Source: Lachnospiraceae bacterium UBA5902 (lineage in GTDB: Bacteria > Bacillota > Clostridia > Lachnospirales > Lachnospiraceae). From it: a DNA stretch of 42,721 bases. The notes under the pieces are model-generated. The model was given only the letters and a program-made list of their open reading frames with translations. It had not been told where the DNA came from and searched no databases. The translations under genes and the position numbers were made by a program. Of the stretch, positions 8,478 through 15,486 are shown piece by piece. The stretch spans positions 7,447-50,167 of the forward strand of contig DJEI01000109.1 in the NCBI GenBank assembly GCA_002431865.1, read 5' to 3'. The stretch's first letter is position 1; each line of letters starts with the position of its first letter.

Positions 8478-9037
8478 TGAAGAGAAAATATTTTGTACGT
8501 GGACTTGGTGTTGGTATCGTATTTGGAGCACTGATTATGTTTGCTGCATATATGACTTCGGGTAAGAACCGCATGAGTGATGAAGATGTGATCAAACGGG
8601 CGCAGGAGCTTGGTATGGTGAAACAATCGGAGTATGTGTTAGAATCCGACGTTACATCGGAGGAGACAACGACAGAAGAAATCACAACGGAGGCATCCAC
8701 GGAGAAGACGACAACGGAAGCACCTGCGGCAACGGAGAATGTAACCACAGAGGCACCAACGACAGAAAAAGCAACGACGGAAAAGGCAACAACAGAAGCT
8801 TCTACCACAGAAAAGGCAGATACGTCAACGCAGACAACGATCACGATCTCCAGTGGCATGAGCTCAGAGTCGATTGCTTCGGCACTTGCAAATGCAGGTC
8901 TGGTCGATGATGCATCCAAATTCAACAGCTTCCTTGTCGCAAATGGATACGATATGAAGCTTGAAACAGGCAGTTTTTCCCTTGCATCTGGTATGTCTTA
9001 TGAGGAAATAGCCAGGATATTGACAACAAAACAGTAA
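8477..9037 (+). CDS. Membrane-anchored protein with only the LysM-like N-terminal domain of MltG (YceG-like), on a Thr/Glu linker
   Basis: The 186-residue protein has an N-terminal membrane helix (about 8-26), a Thr/Glu-rich linker (about 58-115, repeated TTE/TTTEA units) and a C-terminal domain (about 118-186) matching the N-terminal LysM-like subdomain of the MltG lytic transglycosylase: an ITISSGMSSESIASAL start, a LxxAGLVDD turn and the end ETGSFSLASGMSYEEIARIL. The catalytic domain of MltG, with its essential Glu, is absent, so peptidoglycan binding or protein contact at the outer face of the membrane is more likely than glycan cleavage. It overlaps the previous gene by one base and is the last gene of the operon before a terminator. 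Confidence 0.82.
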   Translation: MKRKYFVRGLGVGIVFGALIMFAAYMTSGKNRMSDEDVIKRAQELGMVKQSEYVLESDVTSEETTTEEITTEASTEKTTTEAPAATENVTTEAPTTEKATTEKATTEASTTEKADTSTQTTITISSGMSSESIASALANAGLVDDASKFNSFLVANGYDMKLETGSFSLASGMSYEEIARILTTKQ

Positions 9038-9062
9038 AATCATGGAAAATACCATAGAAAAT

Positions 9063-9092
9063 AAAAAAAGTGCTTGTATGCACTTTTTTTTT
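9063..9092 (+). terminator. Rho-independent terminator ending the chemotaxis operon
   Basis: An A-tract plus GTGC (9063-9073) pairs with GCAC plus a T-run (9080-9092) around a six-base loop, TTGTAT. The stem has four G/C-containing pairs and is extended by A-T pairs, and the T-run makes it a standard intrinsic terminator 25 bases after the preceding stop codon. The loop also forms the -35 of the next promoter. Confidence 0.85.
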
Positions 9093-9102
9093 ATGTTATA
9101 AT
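9074..9102 (+). promoter_or_regulatory. Promoter of rpsB-tsf, overlapping the upstream terminator
   Basis: TTGTAT (9074-9079) and TATAAT (9097-9102) are separated by 17 bases, and a TG one base before the -10 makes it an extended -10 promoter (TGTTATAAT). The -35 has three of six consensus bases, while the -10 is perfect. It is the only strong promoter-like element between the terminator and rpsB. The same ATGTTATAAT element recurs in the rimP promoter at 18686-18695. Confidence 0.75.
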
Positions 9103-9239
9103 CGGCTTCGTGTGAAAAAACATGTGAGTGAATCGGTGAAAAGGGTGCCATATAACGCGATGGTTTTTCGCTAGACAGCTTGACACACGGCTGTAAGAAG
9201 CTCACAGAAGAAAATATTTTATAACCCAGGAGGTAAGTT
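9103..9239 (+). promoter_or_regulatory. Structured 5' leader of rpsB
   Basis: About 130 bases of untranslated leader separate the likely start of transcription from the rpsB ATG. It can fold a hairpin, GAAAA (9138-9142) and GCCAT (9147-9151) against ATGGT and TTTTC (9160-9169) with a four-base bulge, and a second, ACAGC (9175-9179) with GCTGT (9190-9194). Long leaders of ribosomal protein genes often mediate feedback by the encoded protein. An S2-binding role here is inference; I do not recognise a named RNA family. Confidence 0.4.
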
Positions 9240-9980
9240 ATGAGCGTTATTTCTATGAAACAGTTACTCGAGGCAGGTGTTCACTTTGGACATCAGACAA
9301 GAAGATGGAACCCTAAGATGGCTGAGTATATCTATACTGAGCGTAACGGTATCTACATTATCGATCTTCAGAAGTCTGTTGGCAAGGTAGACGAGGCTTA
9401 CAAGGCAGTTCTTGACTGCGCAGCAAACGGCGGAAAGATTCTTTTCGTTGGTACAAAGAAGCAGGCACAGGATTCTATCAAGGCTGAGGCTGAGAGATGT
9501 GGTATGTACTATGTTAACCAGAGATGGTTAGGTGGTATGCTTACAAACTTCGAGACAATCAAGACAAGAATCGCAAAGCTTGAGAAGTACGAAGCAATGG
9601 AGCAGGATGGTACATTTGATGTATTACCTAAGAAGGAAGTTATCGAGATCAAGAAGGAGATGGAGAAGCTTCAGAAGAACCTTGGCGGTATCAAGGATAT
9701 GAAGGACATCCCTGACATGATCTTTATCGTAGATCCTCGCAAGGAGAGAAACTGCGTACATGAGGCACATACACTTGGTATTCCACTTGTTGGTATCGCA
9801 GATACAAACTGTGATCCAGAAGAACTGGATTATGTAATTCCAGGTAACGATGATGCTATCAGAGCTGTAAAGCTGATCGTTTCTAAGATGGCAGATGCTG
9901 TTATCGAGGCAAACCAGGGAGCAGATGTAGAGACGGCAGAGGAAGCTGAATCTGCAGAAGCTGACGCAGCAGAAGAGTAA
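9240..9980 (+). CDS. rpsB: Ribosomal protein uS2
   Basis: S2 is a late-assembling protein of the small ribosomal subunit that helps hold S1 or mRNA near the platform. The 246-residue sequence begins with the family-defining [22 protein letters not shown] and has [12 protein letters not shown] and the [29 protein letters not shown] region (given here in part: [10 protein letters not shown]). The C-terminal 20 residues are an acidic Ala/Glu tail. AGGAGG lies 6 bases before the ATG. Codon choice (AGA, GGT, TCT, CTT, few CGG or CCG) differs from the chemotaxis genes just upstream, as expected for a highly expressed gene. Confidence 0.98.
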   Translation: MSVISMKQLLEAGVHFGHQTRRWNPKMAEYIYTERNGIYIIDLQKSVGKVDEAYKAVLDCAANGGKILFVGTKKQAQDSIKAEAERCGMYYVNQRWLGGMLTNFETIKTRIAKLEKYEAMEQDGTFDVLPKKEVIEIKKEMEKLQKNLGGIKDMKDIPDMIFIVDPRKERNCVHEAHTLGIPLVGIADTNCDPEELDYVIPGNDDAIRAVKLIVSKMADAVIEANQGADVETAEEAESAEADAAEE

Positions 9981-10007
9981 GAAGTATCGGTTTAGGAGGA
10001 CAAAAAA

Positions 10008-10946
10008 ATGGCAGCTATTACAGCTAGTATGGTAAAAGAGTTAAGAGAGATGTCTGGCGCTGGTATGATGGACTGTAAGAAGGCTCTTACAGAGACAGAC
10101 GGTAATTTCGATAAGGCAATGGAGTTCCTTCGTGAGAAAGGACTTGCAACTGCTGCTAAGAAGGCAGGCAGAATTGCTGCAGAAGGTATCGTTATGACAA
10201 CTGTCGTAGATGGCGGTAAGAAGGCAGCTATGGTAGAGGTTAATGCTGAGACAGACTTTGTTGCTAAGAACGAAGTATTCCAGACATATGTAAAAGAAAT
10301 CGTTGATCAGATTGTTTCTTCTGATGCGAAGGATGTAGAGGCGTTGAAGGCTGAGAAGTGGGCACTGGATCCTTCTATGACAGTCGAAGAAAAGCATTCG
10401 GCTATGGTTGCAAAGATTGGCGAGAATATGAATATCCGTCGCTTTGTTAAGATTGAGACAGATGGACAGGTTGTTTCTTATATTCATGCAGGCGGAAAGA
10501 TCGGTGTTCTTGTAGAGGCTGATACAGATGCTTCCGGAGAGGCAATTGACGAGTGCCTGAAGAATGTTGCTATGCAGGTTGCAGCTATGAATCCAAAGTA
10601 TGTTTCTACAGATGAAGTATCTGAGGAGTACAAGGCTCATGAGCTTGAGATTCTTGTTGCACAGGCTAAGAATGATCCTAAGAATGCAAACAAGCCTGAC
10701 AATATTATCGAGAAGATGGTTCAGGGACGTTTGAACAAGGAACTCAAGGAAGTATGTCTGCTTGAGCAGGAGTATGTAAAGGCTGAGAACAAGGAGAACG
10801 TTGCTCAGTATGTTGCAAACGTGGCAAAGGCTAATGGATGCAAGCTTGCTATTAAGCAGTTCGTTCGTTTCGAGACAGGTGAAGGCCTTGAGAAGAAGAA
10901 CGAAGACTTCGCAGCAGAAGTTGCAGCTCAGATGTCTGGTAACTAA
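10008..10946 (+). CDS. tsf: Elongation factor Ts
   Basis: EF-Ts exchanges GDP for GTP on EF-Tu during translation elongation. The 312-residue protein starts with the UBA-like domain (ITASMVKELREMSGAGMMDC) and contains the signature VEVNAETDFVAKNEVF near residue 78, then the two-part core dimerisation domain typical of the long bacterial form. AGGAGG sits 10 bases before the ATG, and the gene follows rpsB by 27 bases. A terminator follows. The pyrH and frr genes that follow tsf in many Firmicutes are not here. Confidence 0.98.
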   Translation: MAAITASMVKELREMSGAGMMDCKKALTETDGNFDKAMEFLREKGLATAAKKAGRIAAEGIVMTTVVDGGKKAAMVEVNAETDFVAKNEVFQTYVKEIVDQIVSSDAKDVEALKAEKWALDPSMTVEEKHSAMVAKIGENMNIRRFVKIETDGQVVSYIHAGGKIGVLVEADTDASGEAIDECLKNVAMQVAAMNPKYVSTDEVSEEYKAHELEILVAQAKNDPKNANKPDNIIEKMVQGRLNKELKEVCLLEQEYVKAENKENVAQYVANVAKANGCKLAIKQFVRFETGEGLEKKNEDFAAEVAAQMSGN

Positions 10947-10969
10947 GCGAAAACTAACGATAAAAATAG

Positions 10970-11007
10970 AACGCCTGATATACCGTTTTGGCATGTCAGG
11001 CGTTTTT
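10970..11007 (+). terminator. Rho-independent terminator after tsf
   Basis: AACGCCTGA (10970-10978) pairs with TCAGGCGTT (10996-11004), the stem continuing inward with imperfect pairs, and a T-run follows (11003-11007). It starts 24 bases after the tsf stop and is a convincing end for the rpsB-tsf transcript. Confidence 0.88.
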
Positions 11008-11039
11008 GTGTATTACAAAATGAAGCGGAGATGAAAAAT

Positions 11040-11690
11040 ATGAAGAAATATAAGATGCTTATTTTTGATATGGATGGAACAATTTTATATACGTTGGAAG
11101 ATCTGAAGAATACGACCAATTATGCGCTTAACAAGCATGGCTTCCCGGAGCGGACATTAGAGGAAGTACGCCAGTTTGTCGGAAATGGAATCCATAAGCT
11201 GATTGAACGTGCGGTTCCGGCCGAAACTTCGGATGCAGATATTGAGGCAGTGTTTGCTACATTCGAGATCTATTATAAGGATCACTGTATGGACACAACA
11301 AGACCATATGATGGAATCAATGAGCTGCTTACAAAGCTTCGTGCACAGGGCTATATGACAGCTGTTGTATCGAACAAAGTGGATTTCGCAGTGCAGGATC
11401 TGGTGAAGGATTTCTTTACCGGGCAGTTTGACATTGCAATTGGCGAACGCGAAGGTGTGCGTAAGAAGCCGGCACCAGATTCCGTATATGAGATATTGAA
11501 GGAGTTTGAACTTAAAAAAGATGAGGTAATCTATATCGGCGATTCAGATGTGGATTATGCGACTGCAAAAAATGCTGGCGTAGATTGCATTTTAGTGGAA
11601 TGGGGCTTTCGTGACCGGGCATTCCTGGAGTCGCTTGGTGCGACTGTCTTCGCGAAGAAACCCGAGGATATTCTGGACATAGTTGGATAA
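11040..11690 (+). CDS. HAD-superfamily hydrolase, Gph-like (phosphoglycolate-phosphatase type)
   Basis: HAD phosphatases of this type hydrolyse small phosphomonoesters; the exact substrate cannot be read from sequence. Motif I is FDMDGT (catalytic Asp pair, about residues 9-14), the cap domain follows, motif II is VVSN (about 107), motif III is the Lys of RKKPAPD (about 142) and motif IV is GDSDVDY (about 165). I use the ATG at 11040 because GGAG at 11027-11030 is 9 bases upstream; the ATG at 11031 directly abuts it. Length is 216 residues. It stands alone between the tsf terminator and a promoter for the ABC genes; possible readthrough from rpsB-tsf is its only obvious transcription source. 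Confidence 0.9.
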   Translation: MKKYKMLIFDMDGTILYTLEDLKNTTNYALNKHGFPERTLEEVRQFVGNGIHKLIERAVPAETSDADIEAVFATFEIYYKDHCMDTTRPYDGINELLTKLRAQGYMTAVVSNKVDFAVQDLVKDFFTGQFDIAIGEREGVRKKPAPDSVYEILKEFELKKDEVIYIGDSDVDYATAKNAGVDCILVEWGFRDRAFLESLGATVFAKKPEDILDIVG

Positions 11691-11734
11691 TGTGTTTAAT
11701 ATGTGAAAAGATTATGAATTGTCAGCACTTGATA

Positions 11735-11763
11735 TTGCTGCGTGCTAATTCGGGTGCTATTAT
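11735..11763 (+). promoter_or_regulatory. Probable promoter of the ABC exporter operon
   Basis: TTGCTG (11735-11740) and TATTAT (11758-11763) are 17 bases apart, with TGC just before the -10 giving an extended -10. It lies 49 bases before the start codon of the first ABC gene, in the 121-base gap after the HAD gene. Confidence 0.6.
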
Positions 11764-11811
11764 AACTCATGTTCATTAAAGGTTTTTACAGAAAATGGAA
11801 AGGAGCATGGA

Positions 11812-13572
11812 ATGTTACGTATTTTTAAAAATTTCCGAAAACAGGAAGTAGTATTGGCTCTTTTCAGTGTGGTATTTGTAGTGGCACAGGTCTGGCTCGA
11901 ATTAAAACTGCCGGATTATATGCGGGAAATTACATCACTGATTACGACACAGGATAGTGTGATGCATGATATTCTGATTGCAGGAGGAAAAATGTTGCTC
12001 TGTGCCTTTGGCAGCTTGTTGGTAACGATACTGGTAGCTGTCTGCGCAGCGCGGATTGCTTCGAATTTCAGTGCGATTGTGCGAGGCAAATTATTTGATA
12101 AAGTACAGTCATTCTCAATGGAGGAAATCGGACGGTTCTCGACTGCCAGTCTGATCACACGTTCCACAAACGATGTGACACAGGTACAGATGTTGATCGT
12201 TATGGGACTTTCAATTATGCTGCGAGCTCCAATCATGGCAGTGATGGCAATCCTGAAAATCGTTGATAAAAGCTGGCAGTGGACACTCTCCACAGGTGTT
12301 GCAGTTGTCATATTGCTGATTGTCGTTATCATCTGTGTGAGTCTGTGTATGCCAAAATTCAAGCGTCTGCAGAGCCTGACCGATGATATCAATCAGGTAA
12401 CACGTGAGAATCTGACAGGTTTGAACGTCGTACGTGCTTACAATGCAGAAGCATATCAGGAAGAGAAGTTTGAGAAGGTCAACGAGGATTTGACGGATAC
12501 CCATTGGTTCACATCGAAGACGATGGCGTTCATGCTGCCGACGATCATGCTGATCATGAATGGACTTTCCCTTGCAATCTACTGGATTGGAGCAGTTTTG
12601 ATCAATGATGTACAGGATCTACAGGGCAAGTTCTCACTGTTTTCCGATATGGTTGTATTTTCTTCCTATGCGATGCAGGTCGTCATGTCGTTCATGATGC
12701 TGGTTATGATCTTCATTATGCTGCCGCGTGCATCGGTTGCTGCGAAGCGTATTTTGGAAGTATTAGATACAGAACCTTCCATTGAGGATGGAACGAGAGA
12801 TACGTTCCCGGTTATGAAGGATGGCGAGGTGGAATTCAAGGATGTAAGCTTTAAATATCCAGATGCGGAGGAATATGTATTGGAGCATATTTCTTTCTCT
12901 GCGAAGAAGGGCGAGACTATCGCGTTTATCGGCGCAACCGGATGTGGTAAGAGTACTGCTATCAACCTGATTCCGCGGTTTTATGATGTGACAGATGGTG
13001 AAGTGTTAGTCGATGGCGTGAATGTAAAGGAATATACGCAGGAGGCACTGCATAATAAGATCGGATATGTCAGCCAGAAGGCAATCCTGTTCTCTGGAAC
13101 AATTGCAGAGAACGTGGCATATGGCGAAAACGGAAAAGCACCTGCCACACAGGATGATATTGCGATGGCAGTGAAGGTAGCGCAGGCAAGTGAGTTTGTA
13201 GATAAGAAGGATCAGGGCTATGAAGGTTATGTTGCACAGGGCGGTTCAAACTTCTCAGGTGGACAGAAACAGCGTCTGTCGATTGCACGTGCGATTGCCA
13301 GACAGCCGGAGATTCTGATCTTCGATGATTCATTCTCTGCATTGGACTATAAGACAGACCGGATCCTGCGGGAAGCACTGCGCAAGGAATGTAAGGATGC
13401 GACGAAGATCATCGTTGCACAGCGTATCGGTACAATCCGGGATGCGGACAAGATTATTGTATTAGATGACGGACAGATCGCCGGTATGGGGACACATGAC
13501 GAACTTATGAAGAACTGCGAAGTGTACCAGGAGATTGCATATTCTCAGTTATCAAAGGAGGAGCTTGCATAA
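11812..13572 (+). CDS. ABC exporter half-transporter with degenerate ATP site (subunit 1 of heterodimer)
   Basis: One half of a type-IV (MdlA/BmrC/YheI-like) ABC exporter in the cytoplasmic membrane. Six membrane helices occupy about residues 15-310, and the ATPase domain follows. Walker A is GATGCGKST (about 374), the signature is NFSGGQKQR (about 480) and Walker B is ILIFDDSFSALD (about 501). Here the catalytic Glu after Walker B is Asp, and the H-loop His is Gln (IVAQRIGT, about 540). These two changes mark the non-hydrolysing site of heterodimeric exporters. The ribosome site is AAAGGAG, 8 bases before the ATG, and the stop shares one base with the next gene. Substrate unknown; multidrug or peptide-like export are family possibilities. 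Confidence 0.93.
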   Translation: MLRIFKNFRKQEVVLALFSVVFVVAQVWLELKLPDYMREITSLITTQDSVMHDILIAGGKMLLCAFGSLLVTILVAVCAARIASNFSAIVRGKLFDKVQSFSMEEIGRFSTASLITRSTNDVTQVQMLIVMGLSIMLRAPIMAVMAILKIVDKSWQWTLSTGVAVVILLIVVIICVSLCMPKFKRLQSLTDDINQVTRENLTGLNVVRAYNAEAYQEEKFEKVNEDLTDTHWFTSKTMAFMLPTIMLIMNGLSLAIYWIGAVLINDVQDLQGKFSLFSDMVVFSSYAMQVVMSFMMLVMIFIMLPRASVAAKRILEVLDTEPSIEDGTRDTFPVMKDGEVEFKDVSFKYPDAEEYVLEHISFSAKKGETIAFIGATGCGKSTAINLIPRFYDVTDGEVLVDGVNVKEYTQEALHNKIGYVSQKAILFSGTIAENVAYGENGKAPATQDDIAMAVKVAQASEFVDKKDQGYEGYVAQGGSNFSGGQKQRLSIARAIARQPEILIFDDSFSALDYKTDRILREALRKECKDATKIIVAQRIGTIRDADKIIVLDDGQIAGMGTHDELMKNCEVYQEIAYSQLSKEELA

Positions 13573-15416
13573 TGGAAAAAGATAATTATGAAATTGGTCA
13601 GAATAATCGTGCTCCAAAGGTTCCTCGTCATGGTCCGGGCAGAGGACAGCGTCCGGTTGAGAAAGCGAAGAATTTCAAGGGAACCTGGGCAAAGCTGATT
13701 ATAAATTGCAGAAAATACTGGGGTGGTATCATTTTTGCCATAATCTGTGCCGGTGTTGGAACGATATTAACATTGCTTGGTCCGGATAAATTATCTGAGA
13801 TGACCGATCTTATCACCGAGGGTGTAATGACCGGAATTGATATGGATGGAATCAAACGGATTGGAATTACGCTGATCTGCTTCTATGGATGCAGCGCGTT
13901 ATTATCTCTGATCCAGAACCTGATCATGGGTTATGTGACACAACAGGTGTCAAAGGGACTTCGAAGCGACATCTCTAAGAAGATCAACCGTCTGCCGATG
14001 TGGTTTTACAACAAGACATCAACCGGGGACGTGTTATCCCGCGTGACAAATGATGTCGATACAATTGCACAGTCCTTTAACCAGAGTATGGGTAATCTGG
14101 TGACAGCAGTTACGCTGCTTCTTGGATCACTCATTATGATGATCAAGACGGATATCACGATGACAGTTGCAGCGGTGGTTTCGACACTGCTTGGATTTGT
14201 ATTCATGACCTTGATTATGAGCAAGTCGCAGAAATATTTCGCGAGACAGCAGATGCATTTAGGTGAGATCAATGGACATGTTGAAGAAATCTATGCCGGA
14301 CATACCGTAGTCAAAGCCTATAATGGCGAGGCAAAATCAAAGGCGAAGTTCGATGAGATGAATGAAAATCTTCGTGACAGCTCATTTAAGGCACAGTGCC
14401 TTTCCGGACTTATGATGCCACTCATGACATTTATCGGTAATCTTGGATATGTGGCAGTCTGTATCGTTGGCGCATTGCTTGCGATGAACGACAAAATCTT
14501 ATTTGGTGTCATCATTGCGTTTATGATGTATGTGCGTTATTTCACACAGCCACTCAGCCAGATCGCACAGGCGATGCAGGCATTACAGTCTGCGGCTGCT
14601 GCCGGTGAGCGTGTGTTTGAGTTTACTGAGGCAGAGGAGATGGAAGATGAGAGTGCCAAGACGAAGAAACTTACAGATGTCAAAGGGGAAGTGTCTTTCG
14701 AGCATGTCAAGTTTGGTTACAAGGGCAGCGACAAGGTTGTCATCCATGATTTCACAGCCGTGGCAAAACCGGGGCAGAAGGTGGCGATTGTCGGACCAAC
14801 CGGTTCCGGCAAGACAACGATGGTGAATCTTTTAATGCGGTTCCATGAGATCTTAGATGGCGATATCAAGATCGATGGTGTATCCATCAAGGATATGACG
14901 CGCGAGGAAGTGCATGACCAGTTCTGTATGGTATTGCAGGATACATGGCTTTTTGAAGGAACGGTACGGGAGAATCTTGTATACAGTCAGGAGAATGTAC
15001 CGGAAGAAAAGATTGAGCAGGCATGTAAAGCAGTTGGTCTGCATCGGTTTATCCGCAGTCTGCCGAAGGGCTATGACACGGTATTGAACGATCAGGTTAA
15101 CCTGTCACAGGGACAGAAACAGCAGCTTACGATCGCACGTGCGATGATTGCGGATCGTCCGATGCTGATCTTAGATGAGGCGACAAGCTCTGTTGATACG
15201 AGAACGGAGCTTATTATCCAGAGAGCCATGGATGAATTGATGAAGGGAAGAACTTCGTTTGTAATCGCACACCGGCTTTCTACGATCAAGAATGCCGATC
15301 TGATCCTTGTATTGAAGGATGGCGATATCATCGAGAGTGGTACGCATGAGGAACTGCTTGCTAAGAAAGGCTTCTATGCCGATTTGTACAACAGTCAGTT
15401 TGAGCAGGCATCTTAA
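13572..15416 (+). CDS. ABC exporter half-transporter with catalytic ATP site (subunit 2 of heterodimer)
   Basis: The partner half-transporter (MdlB/BmrD/YheH-like), 614 residues. A basic Pro/Arg-rich cytoplasmic N-terminus (about 1-45) precedes six membrane helices (about 50-345) and the ATPase. Walker A is GPTGSGKTT (about 406), Walker B is MLILDEATSS with the catalytic Glu intact (about 533), and the H-loop His is present (VIAHRLS, about 566). The signature is changed to NLSQGQKQQ (about 511), so it completes the degenerate site with subunit 1 while its own Walker B pairs with the normal signature of subunit 1. The start codon overlaps the stop of subunit 1 (TAATG), fixing a one-to-one pair. 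Confidence 0.93.
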   Translation: MEKDNYEIGQNNRAPKVPRHGPGRGQRPVEKAKNFKGTWAKLIINCRKYWGGIIFAIICAGVGTILTLLGPDKLSEMTDLITEGVMTGIDMDGIKRIGITLICFYGCSALLSLIQNLIMGYVTQQVSKGLRSDISKKINRLPMWFYNKTSTGDVLSRVTNDVDTIAQSFNQSMGNLVTAVTLLLGSLIMMIKTDITMTVAAVVSTLLGFVFMTLIMSKSQKYFARQQMHLGEINGHVEEIYAGHTVVKAYNGEAKSKAKFDEMNENLRDSSFKAQCLSGLMMPLMTFIGNLGYVAVCIVGALLAMNDKILFGVIIAFMMYVRYFTQPLSQIAQAMQALQSAAAAGERVFEFTEAEEMEDESAKTKKLTDVKGEVSFEHVKFGYKGSDKVVIHDFTAVAKPGQKVAIVGPTGSGKTTMVNLLMRFHEILDGDIKIDGVSIKDMTREEVHDQFCMVLQDTWLFEGTVRENLVYSQENVPEEKIEQACKAVGLHRFIRSLPKGYDTVLNDQVNLSQGQKQQLTIARAMIADRPMLILDEATSSVDTRTELIIQRAMDELMKGRTSFVIAHRLSTIKNADLILVLKDGDIIESGTHEELLAKKGFYADLYNSQFEQAS

Positions 15417-15440
15417 TAATAAATTTGGAATCAGGACAAG

Positions 15441-15486
15441 TGCTTCCTGCATACATTTATGTGAATGTATGCAGGGAGCATTTTTT
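15441..15486 (+). terminator. Rho-independent terminator whose 3' arm contains the ribosome site of the next gene
   Basis: A 17-bp stem (15441-15457 with 15464-15480, one G-T pair, six-base loop TATGTG) is followed by six T residues at 15481-15486. The ATG of the next gene begins at 15487, directly after the T-run. The GGGAG ribosome site (15474-15478) is in the 3' arm of the stem. It terminates the ABC transcript and would hide the ribosome site in any transcript reading through. Confidence 0.9.
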
